Positions 36,001-46,672 of a stretch of 64,000 nucleotides of DNA are shown piece after piece; the stretch's first letter is position 1; every line of letters starts with the position of its first letter. Below the pieces are notes generated by a model. It did not search any database and had not been told where the DNA came from. It saw only the letters and a list, made by a program, of their open reading frames with translations. The DNA comes from Heliocidaris erythrogramma (Eukaryota > Echinodermata > Echinoidea > Camarodonta > Echinometridae). The stretch covers positions 25,897,501 to 25,961,500 of the forward strand of contig CM046870.1 in assembly GCA_025617745.1 (NCBI GenBank), read 5' to 3'. The position numbers and the translations under genes are program-made.

Positions 36001-38015
36001 GTGACCTACATGAGAGTAAAGAACAACTATTCAGCTTTCATCTCATAGAAGTCATTATTTAGTTAAAATGTCATACGATAGTTTTAAAAGCCCTGAAAGT
36101 TAAAAACGAATTCTGTACATTTCCGCTATATTGTGCGGATAAGACCTCCGGTATGACGTTTCGAGCCCTAATTTCAATTTAAAACAGTAAGACCCAGACA
36201 AAAAGTTTCGGCATGTGACCTATATGAGAGTAAAGAGCAACTATTCAGCTTTGATCTCATGTAGGTCATTATTTAGTTAAAATGTCATACGATAGCTTTT
36301 AAATCCTTGAAAGTTAAAAACGAATTCTGTACATTTCCGCTATATTATGCGGATAAGACCTCCGGTATGACGTTTTAAGCCCTAATTTCACTTTAAAACA
36401 GTAAGACCCAGACAAAAAGTTTCGGCATGTGACCTATATGAGATTACAGATCAACTATTCAGCTTTGATCTCATGTAGGTCATTATTTAGTTAAAATGTC
36501 ATACGATAGTTTTAAAAGCCCTGAAAGTTAAAAACGAATTCTGTACATTTCCGCTATATTATGCGGATAAACCTCCGGTATGAGGTTTCGAGCCCTAATT
36601 TCAATTTAAAACAGTAAGACCCAGACAAAAAGTTTCGGCATGTGACCTATATGAGAGTAAAGAGCAACTATTCAGCTTCAATATCATATAAGTCATTATC
36701 TAGTTAAAATGTCATACGATAGCTTTAAAAGCCTTGAAAGTTAAAAACGCATTTCGTCCATTTCCGCGTGTACTCTGCGGATAAGACCTCCCGTATGCCA
36801 GTTACAGCCTTGGATTAAACTTAAAACAGTAAGACCCAGACAAAAAGTTTCGGCATGTGACCTATATGAGATTACAGATCAACTATTCAGCTTTGATCTC
36901 ATATAGGTCATTACTTAGTTAAAATGTCATACGATAGTTTTAAAAGGCTTTAAAGTTAAAAACGAATTCTGTACATTTCCGCTCTATTGTGCGGATAAGA
37001 CCTCCGGTATGACGTTTCGAGCCCTAATTTCAATTTAAAACAGTAAGACCCAGACAAAAAGTTTCGGCATGTGACCTATATGAGAGTAAAGAGCAACTAT
37101 TCAGCTTTGATCTCATGTAGGTCATTTTTTAGTTAAAATGTCATACGATAGTTTAAAAAGCCCTGAAAGTTAAAAACGAATTCTGTACATTTCCGCTATA
37201 TTGTGCGGATAAGACCTCCCGTATGCCAGTTACAGCCTTGGATTCAATTTAAAACAGTAAGACCCAGACAAAAAGTTTCGGCATGTGACCTATATGAGAG
37301 TAAAGAACAACTATTCAGCTTTGATCTCATATAGGTCATTATTTAGTTAAAATGTCATACGATAGTTTTAAAAGGCTTTAAAATTAAAAACGAATTTCGT
37401 CCATTTCCGCTATATTGTGCGGATAAGACCGCCCGTATGCCGGTTACAGCCTTGGATTCAATTTAAAACAGTAAGACCCAGACAAAAAGTTTCGGCATGT
37501 GACCTATATGAGAGTAAAGAACAACTATTCAGCTTTTATCTCATAGAAGTCATTATTTAGTTAAAATGTCATACGATAGTTTTAAAAGCCCTGAAAGTTA
37601 AAAACGCATTCCGTCCATTTCCGTGTGTACTGTGCGGATAAGACCACCGGTATGCCGGTTACAGCCTTGGATTCAATTTAAAACAGTAAGACCCAGACAA
37701 AAAGTTTCGGCATGTAACCTACATGAGAGTAAAGAGCAACTATTCAGCTTTCATCTCATATAGGTCATTACTTAGTTAAAATGTCATACGATAGTTTTAA
37801 AAGGCTTTAAATTTAAAAACGAATTCTGTACATTTCCGCTCTATTGTGCGGATAAGACCTCCGGTATGACGTTTCGAGCCCTAATTTCAATTTAAAACAG
37901 TAAGACCCAGACAAAAAGTTTCGGCATGTGACCTATATGAGAGTAAAGAGCAACTATTCAGCTTTCATCTCATATAAGTCATTGTTTAATTAAAATGTTA
38001 TACGATAGTTTTAAA
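27075..38015 (-). repeat. 214-bp satellite, right array (about 51 units, inverted)
   Basis: About 10.9 kb of the same satellite in reverse orientation. Landmarks per unit are TTCGGCATGTGACCTATATG, GAGTAAAGA(G/A)CAACTATTC and GTCATACGATAGTTTTAAAA. Two families alternate in blocks: GGTATGCCGGTTACAGCC with a GTGTGTACTGTGCGG segment, and GGTATGACGTTTCGAGCC with a GCTATATTGTGCGG segment. Rare variants recur at set distances (30721, 33293, 36293), showing higher-order repeats of ~12 and ~14 units. No coding potential. Confidence 0.96.
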
Positions 38016-38119
38016 AGCATTCCAATCTAGTCTTTCATTCCCATTGACGTTATCGCCAACCGAGATCCGCAAAATTTTCTTTTTCTTTTTTGATTTGAGA
38101 TTTTGACGACACTATAAAC

Positions 38120-38234
38120 TCTTTTATTGGTCCGCTGGCTTCCCTTATTGGTCGCTGGCTTATTGGTCGCCAGTTTCAAGGAGCGTCCTACGAATTGCAG
38201 ATTTTTGGTTGGCAAGACAGGCAAAGCTGTTACC
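38120..38234 (+). promoter_or_regulatory. CIR1 promoter region with three inverted CCAAT boxes
   Basis: ATTGG (CCAAT on the minus strand) occurs at 38126, 38147 and 38162, 70-110 bp before the CIR1 ATG. Two of them lie in CTTATTGGTCGC, the exact reverse complement of the 12-mer at 20755 and 20778. The promoter lies only ~100 bp from the satellite edge. The role is inferred from position and motifs. Confidence 0.5.
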
Positions 38235-38305
38235 ATGGGGAAGTCTTTTGCCAATTTCATGTGCAAAAAGTTCTTTCATCCTGCGTCATATGCTAATATA
38301 AAAGG
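38235..38305 (+). CDS. CIR1: CIR1 exon 1 (start codon)
   Basis: ACC ATG G is a good initiation context. It encodes [18 protein letters not shown] and then YANIK, almost the family N-terminus. The donor GTAAGT at 38306 leaves phase 2 (AAA GG|), but exon 2 must be entered at phase 0 to read VWMAEQ. The family normally has two Lys before VWM, so one base appears missing from the A-run. Possible causes are a sequencing or assembly error, a true mutation, or another donor. Confidence 0.85.
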
Positions 38306-41300
38306 GTAAGTTTGTGATACAATTATTTAGTAATATATTTGTCATTATGACTTTGAGTCTTCTTTTCTAATATGTTGAACCAGTCATACACTCAGTCCCA
38401 CTCGCAATGATCTGTGCCCTGTGGTCGCCTGAATTAGCATGGTCAGGCTTTTAGTTTTACTGCGGCAGCCCGAACACGTAGTGTTCGGGCTGCGATCAGC
38501 AGGGGATCAGCTAGCCTTTTGACAAGGCCTCGTGACTTGGCCATTTTCTTCGTCATGCTGTGCCTGAGATGAGACTAGCCGGCGACAAAAAGAATCAACA
38601 CGGCCCGGGTGAACGCGCGATCGAGCACTCACGGGTACATTCCTGTAAAATAGTTGGTATTTTCTGTCGCATGTACTGAAGGTGTGGGGGAAAAATAAGA
38701 TAAATATTTTAAATACCTTGCTTTCAAATTCAGCCCTTAAAAATCTCACTCCTACATCAAATGGCCGTTAGGAAGAACTTTTGATATTTTCAGCAAAATC
38801 CAAAGTCAAAATCTTGTCCAAAACCGGAGAAATCCCCGCCGATTTGTTTCGCGATCGCGTATTGTTTACATACTGCCGATGTCTTAGACTAAAATCGGCC
38901 AATAAATTTTTTGTCCACGAAAAACTCGGGATCGCAAGCGCACATCGATCTTTACGATCGCGCACACAGAAAATCTGGACTTTTCCGTGTACGCCATATA
39001 GGGACCGAATTTTTAAGGACAAAACTCTTTTGGGGAGATGTCAGCGCCCGCGGCGACAAGGAAATGTACACAATGACTCCGATAGCTCGTTTCGCGAGAA
39101 TCGAGAGTAAATTACGGATTTCATTTTTTGAAATAATTTTTCCAACATCGGTGAGTTGAATTTATTGTATTTCTTGAATATTTTGGGGTCGGTTTTTGTA
39201 AATTAAATGCCGATTTTGAGTGAATGTTTTTTTACTTTTGTGCAGTGGTGTTTTAAAAAGTTGAGGTGTATGACTGCCTACATTATACACACGAAGTATA
39301 GGAATGTAGCTATGAGTGGCGGCGACCAGGAAATGTACACAATGATAGCTCGTTTCGCGAGAATCAACAGTAAATTACGGATTTCATTTTTGGAAATATC
39401 TTTTCCAACATCGGTGAGTTGAATTTATTGTATTTCTTGGATATTTTGGGGTCGGTTTTTGTAAATTAAATGCTGATTTTGAGTGAATGTTGGTGACTTT
39501 TGTGCAGTGGTGTTTTAAAAAGTTGAGGTGTATGACTGCCTACATTATACACACGAAGTATAGGAATGTAGCTATGAGTGCGATCGAGCGACGCCTTCTG
39601 GAACCTGGGTTTCCATCGTCCGATATGAATTATTCACGAGTTGACATTCGTATGCTAACACGCCTACACCGAGGATTATCGACCAATCACAACGGTCTCT
39701 GCGGGGCTTGCTTTCCATGTGATTCGTTCATGATGATTGATGTAGCTTGCGCCGGGTGCAGTACGTGCCGAGCGAGCCAGCGCTCGAGCTGTTGAAGGCG
39801 ATTTTCATACCAAATTTATGCTGACGTCATGCGAATATACGTTCGCTGATTGGCTCCTACCAAAAAGGTAGCAGATCCTCGCTACGAACAAAGGATAACA
39901 TAAGAAATACAAGCCAGGTTCCAAAGGTCGATCGCGACACGTCGCTCGATAGCGCATTCACCGGGCTGGGCGGCTAGTCTTGTTATGCAGCCACTAGGGT
40001 GCGCGCCCCATCAAAAGAACCGCAAAATTGTCCTTTAAATAATTATCAAAATAATTTAAAACATGGAAACTTACCCCAAAAAATATCGCCGACAGAAGAA
40101 GGAGAAGTTTTCCGCCCAGTATTCGGTCGGCGCCGCCCACAATTCGGTCGCGCTGCATCTCGGGAGAGCTATATAACCATTTTTGTCATATTTCTGCGTT
40201 TTTAGGCATTTTCTGTGGCTTCTATATATTCATACTTAAATGTATGAGAATTTTTATCCATTAAAATCCACAAATCGAAGATCTAGGGTCAGAAATAATG
40301 AACAAAATGTATTTCTAAAAAGAGCAAAGCGCTTCAGCAAAGCGCAAAGCGCGTCGGCGAAGCGCAAAGCGACAAGTTGCACACAAAGCACGTTGGCGCA
40401 AGGCACTCAATGTTGCCTGACCGAATACTGGAAGAGCGCCATCTCACTGGCAGGGGTGAGGTATATATTCTCTTGCTCATCGCTGAGATCGCCATTTGCA
40501 AATTCGCTGCGATAGAGGGAAGACCCGGAAGCTCCTCTTCACACACATACTAAATTCATTGCACCTGCACACATAGTTATTTCACCATAGGCGTCTACAT
40601 ATGGCTATGCGTGTTAACTCACGGCACGCGCTAACGGAACCCGGAAGTGCGGAAACTTGGGTAACACTGACCAGTTTTGAGGGTATTTGGAGATCTTTTC
40701 CAGGGCGTCCGACCTGAATTGCTTTCAACATTAGAGGTACCTTGTTCATGTGTCTGTTATGTACAGGTTTCGAGCCTCAAAAATTATGAGTTCTTCACAG
40801 CTGTTCAAAGAGCTGCGTGACCGAATTCTGGAACATGACCGAATACCGGGTCGCGCATCCTACTAGCTTACTTGCCAAGAAAAATAGCCAAGTCACGAGG
40901 GCCTTGTCAAAAGGCTAGGGATCAGCAGTCCTTTGATTGCTTGGATGTCTCTTAATTACAAGGTCGTTTGTCAAAATGAAAACCATGAAACATGACATTA
41001 GTTGATTTTAGGCTATTTTAGGTAGGCCTACTTACAAAACTTTACGATTGACTGTCGTCTTTCTTTTCAATGAGGATGATACAAAAAAATTAAAAAGGCA
41101 TAGGCCTAGGCCTATTTATCTCCAAGAGCCTGTACTAAAAATTTCTGTAGGTCGGTGTTTTGCTTGCAATGCGCATGCGTCAGCAGCTCCACGACAAGAA
41201 GGGAGGATTATGAATATTCATTAGACGAGTGGGCTCGAGAGATCAGCGGATCACGGATATATGAATATTCATTATTCCTGTGACGAAAACTATGGCGTCA

Positions 41301-44300
41301 TTGTAAATATTCATAGGCGCATGCGCAAGTGCCTATTTTCGTTTCTGCTTCAACAACATGGCGAATGGGACTGATTTCGAAAATTAAATTGAGAGTAAAA
41401 AGTGACATTTATCGATTCTACACATTTTTTAGGTAAAGGTACATCTAGACCGAAAAATCAGTCTATTTCGTTCGTGGCTATGCTCCGCTGAGACTACGTC
41501 TGGCTTCACGGAATCCCTCTCCTACATAGACCGAAGTCTGCCCTATGTAGCGTAGTCCTAGTCAGCTAGTAGTAGTAGTACTAGTCAGAGTTCTACGTAC
41601 AAAAGTTACGATAACCACGTCCACGATAGTCGATAACCCCAATTTTATGAATTTGTATATGGTACCATCATTCCCGCTAATCATTCCCATCAAACTGGTA
41701 CTAGTGGTAGTGGTAGACATCCATGAAAAAAAAAAATTCTACAACATAATTTCAACTTTACCACATTACACGATGGAAATATTCACTGAAGATCACGGAA
41801 ATCTTTATCCATCTCGCGACATCGTCTTTCCTCTAAGTCGCCATTAATTATGTGTTTACGAAGGTTTACAGACCCCGTATACACTTGCTCTGATTGGCCG
41901 ACGGACAATTTCCGTCGCTCGATCAATATGAATAAGTCAATATGCAAATAAGCAACTATGAATATAATTAGGCCTATATCAGTATATGCAAATAAAATGG
42001 AAATCGATAGCGAAATTGGGTCAAAATAGTACGCTACATACGTTAGTGAATATTTATGAGTATTTAATACTATGAATATTAATGAGCAGTGGAAACCTCA
42101 AATTTGTACATTGAATGTGATTGGCTAACGGATTCACTTGCCGAGGATTAGTTCAGTAACGCGTCGACGAGCTGTAAACTGTGTATTTCCTTGAAAATTT
42201 CACCCATATCTAGGATATTTCAAAGAGCTGTGCGTTGTGGCGTGCGCCTGTAATCCAGCTACCAGTGGAAGTTATAAACTGATTCAGCGGACCCAGGTTC
42301 GAGACTGAGTCACGTCTTTCGGATGGTGACGTTAAAGGTCGGTCCCAGACGTAAATAATCATATCTGTGTGTGTGTGTGTGTGTAATTGGGTTTTTACAG
42401 ACGTGTATCAATCAGATATGATTATTTACGTCTGGGACCGACCTTTAACGTCACCATCCGAAAGACGTGACTCAGTCTCGAACCTGGGTCCGCTGAATCA
42501 GTTTATAACTTCCACTGGTAGCTGGATTACAGGCGCACGCCACAACGCCCAGTATCTGATTGATACACGTCTGTAAAACCCAATTACACACACACACGCT
42601 GGAGGTTGTGGCGTGCGCCTGTAATCCAGCTACCAGTGGAAGTTATAAACTGATTCAGCGGACCCAAGTTCGAGACTGAGTCACGTCTTTCGGATGGTGA
42701 CGTTAAAGGTCGGTCCCAGACGTAAATAATAAAAAAAGAAGATTTCTAGACCGAGGATGGTGAGAGTTAGAATGAAATCGATCAAAGAATAAAGTTATGA
42801 TTGTTTGAAAAATGACATAATTAAATCTTCCTTTGTTGACAAAAATTTTAGTGGCCAAGTTTAGTCTAAAACATCGGCGGAATGAAAACATGCGATCACA
42901 AAAAAAAATGGCTGGATTTCTTTGGTTTTGGACATGATTTTTATTCGAAATATCAGAAGTTCTTTGAAGTGTCCATTTAAGGTTTTAAGGTAAGTGTGAG
43001 ATTTTTAAGAGCTGAATTTGAAAGGAATAATTTGAAATATTTATCTTATTTTTCCCCCTATACATTTAGTACAGTGTACATGCTGTAGAAAATGAGTAGT
43101 ATTTTTTTAATTCGCCGAGCTTAGTGAAGGAGCACCCAAAGCCATGTAAGCAGGAAGTGAGTTTATTTACATTTATTGCATGACTTGATTTATTAACTTG
43201 TTCCAAGCATTCAAAATTCCACCCCTCCGAATGGACAAATAATAAATATAATAATTATTTCTATTCACCACAGGTATGGATGGCAGAACAGAGAACAGAT
43301 GCAGAGAAGAAGAAACAAGAAGCACTAAGAGCTGAATATGAGAGAGAACAAGATACTTACAATAACAGGTATATATTTCTCATACATGTACATGTGGTAA
43401 TGACAATAATGATCATAGTAATAACAAAACAATGATTGTGATGGTAATAGTAATAATAATAATAATAATATTAATAATAATAATAATTACCCTTTATTGA
43501 GTTGAACATTACATTAATGTCGAACATTTAATGATATAACTTAACTTTAAATTTCTTCTTTTTTTTGCTGTGCTAATTTGGGTAGGTAATGTCACAAAAT
43601 GCTTGACCAGATTTGCCTAACCTTAGCAACTGGGCCATCAGGAAAATGCCTAGATGTAGTCCCACAAACTGATTTCCATGTTGTTTTTTTCCCTGGTCTG
43701 CCTCCATCAATCTACAGGCAGCTGATGGGAGGCTTCAGAGTTCGAATCATTCAATATTGGTTTCGGGTACAGGTGAGTCATAATTATTAATGATAAAAGT
43801 TATGGAAGAAACATAACCAGTCATTGTAATCCCACAAATTGATTTCCATGTTCCTGTTGTTCCTTTTCTTTCTATGCCATTCTACAGACAGCTAATGGGA
43901 GATGTTAGGGTGAAGCATGGCCTGAACTTCATGTACGAGCCGCCCAAGGGCATGAAGCAGGAGGAGAAGGAGGATGGTGAGCAGGAGTATAAGTTTGAAT
44001 GGCAGCGTGGGGCTCCTAGAGAAGGATATGCCAAAGACATGGAAGTCACGGATCAACCCTTTGGCATCGCCGTCCGCAACGTCAAGTGCATTAGGTGCCA
44101 TAAGTGGGGCCATGTCAACACCGATAGAGAGGTAGGAATATCAGTTTCTTTTATTTCTTTGATAGTTATTTGACCTACACTAAAGTACCAAGTGCTTGAA
44201 GGTATACAGCTTTAAATCATCCATGTACATGTATCATAGGAATTGCACATTGGCTACCGTGGGTAAAATTTAATAACTTACAAGGGCTGGGGGGGGGACT

Positions 44301-44501
44301 AATTCCACCCCCCCCCCCTGACATTCGCGGCGATATGTTCGAGGATAATTTTTGTTTGTGCCACAAGCTTTCATGACTTTATCCTACAGTCTTATGCAGT
44401 GTGCGTTAACATTGTGTGGGTTATGATGGTTAACAATGGATTTTATTATAGATAAGTTCAGCTCCCAGTGTTTTGGTTTACAATTAACTAAACGGATAAT
44501 G

Positions 44502-44533
<32 letters not shown>

Positions 44534-46624
44534 GAGCAAGAGATACATGTACATACTGTACATGTGTGTGTCTCTGTTGATAATTAAACAATCATTTTGG
44601 ATGTAAAGTTTCCAGCATATGTCTTCATGCACTAAAGAATGATTCATGCTCAGTTGATGATTTTGATTTCACTAGATAATGTTAAATAGTAAAGGTTCAA
44701 GAAGAATAACCTGATTGAGTCAACAGAGGAACAAGAAAGATGTTAGAAAAAAACATGGTAATGACATACATGTTCTTTTTATTTCCATCGACAGTGTCCA
44801 ATGTTTGACCAGACGAAGGATGATGAGATCGCTGGACCGAGCACGGACAAGTCTGATCTGATGGATGACATGAGGCGAGATGGACTGGCTCTCAAACAGA
44901 ACGTCCTTGGAAGGAAGGTCAACGGAGAGGCTAAAAATCAGGTGAGATGTCCCTAAAACATTTATATATTTTTTCTTTTGGGGGGGGGGGGGAATTGAGA
45001 GGAAAAGGGTGGACGGATCTCTAGCTTTACATCTTTATTCTTAACGTTTTTGCTCTCTCTCTCTCTCTCTTTCTCTCTCTTTTCTATCTCTTTCTCTCGC
45101 TTTTCTCACTCTACGCTCTGTTACTCTGTAATTGTCTGTCACAATCTTCCTTTTTTGTCATTGCAACTATATCAATCTGATTCTCGCTAGATCTTGACTC
45201 TTGCAAAGAATATAGAAATTTCACCAGTATAAACACTTGTTTTTCTCTTTTTTACAGCGAAGTTATTTTCCTTACTAACCCTGATTTTCTTGTGATTGCA
45301 GAAATATGTTGGTAGCAGCGATGAGGAAGAGGAGGATCTGGAACCAGAAGAGGCATTCCTGAAATCTCTTTCTATGAAAGAAAAGATGAAATTACTCAAG
45401 TAAGTACATGTATGCCCATGTTTATTCAGTAAACGTACCTCGAGGCCTGGATTCATATTCTGCGTCCAAGTCTCCGTTCAGAATTTGTGTTTTGAATTCT
45501 TCAACGGCTATTTTGGCACATGTATTTCACCCTTATCGAAAATGATTATAATAGTAATAAAACTTTTGACTTATCCACAAGATCACAACACCTGTAAGAA
45601 AGGGATAGTAACCGGTAATATGAAATGACTTGATATAAGTCAAAATGTGTATAGTATTACAATAGACATGTGCATGTATATAAACACATGTATCTTGTTT
45701 TATACCCAAATGTACAGCAAGTCCTTCTTTAGCAAACCCATGAATTTTAATATTTGTGTTTTTTTCGTGAGCAAATATCTTGTTAACACTGAATGATAAT
45801 CATAGTAATGATCTCAGTCCTCCATTTTATTTCTTCAATATGCATATGCATATGCATATGCATTCAACCCTAACTAGGCCGGGGTATTTTGGGAGTTCTT
45901 ATGGCCGGGGGGTGGGGGGGGGGGGGGGGTCAACGGTTAACTCTGCGCGCATGAAATTTGGCACAGATGTAGATTAACTTGTGTAGAACACAATCCCAGT
46001 GTAATTTTTTCAATATTCTTGTTCGTTTTTTTTTATTAATTATTTTATTACATAATATGCAAATTTTTTTTCTCAAAATGGTAAATTTTGCTATATGAAG
46101 ATGAAAATGGATTGAATATTGGCTGTAACTGGACCTCTAAGACTCACAAATACATAAAAAGAAAGAAAATTGGGTAAAACAGTGTTTTATTAAATTTGTA
46201 TAACTCATTAATATGCAAATTAGCTGTGTCATGTGTATTACAAGCCAATAATGTATTTCTTTGTTTTTATTCTTATGTATTTCTTTGTTTTTAATCTTAT
46301 GTATTTTTTTGTTTTTGAATTTTAATGTATTCCATTGTTTGCCAACCATAATGAATATTGTGATAATAAACAAGAAATTGTAATGATTACTAGGAATGGT
46401 TACTTTTTTGCCATAGGCTAATACACACATGAATGGAGAATTTGATCATTTTGCTTGACAATGTGATCAATAATTGTAATCTGACACCAGAACCGTATGA
46501 CCGATCCACATAAATGAGGTATCAAAATGTGTGTGAAACATCAGGGAAAAAAGTCATGAAATTTGAGCGCGAAAGATTCAGCCGTCGTGAGGCCACGTAC
46601 AAAATTCGGGAGGGGGGCCTCCCA

Positions 46625-46672
<48 letters not shown>

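Larger units (their letters stand above)
38511..40918. mobile_element. 2.4-kb inverted-repeat element in CIR1 intron 1
   Basis: The ends CTAGCCTTTTGACAAGGCC and its inverse (GGC(C)TTGTCAAAAGGCTAG) extend ~43 bp with few mismatches. GGATCAG is directly duplicated at 38504-38510 and 40919-40925. The interior is CpG-rich and mosaic, with a tandem duplication (39049-39578), a nested element (39578-39962) and repeated CCGAAT(A/T)C(T/C)GG words (40120-40850). No transposase is seen. Part of the left half recurs inverted at 42838-43105. Confidence 0.85.

Noticed and set aside
21045-38015. CRISPR-like array
   Set aside because: The unit is a contiguous ~214-bp satellite without unique spacers, in an animal genome.
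41358-41390. Alternative first exon of CIR1 behind a GCGCATGCGC word
   Set aside because: The ATG frame stops after a few codons and no donor follows.
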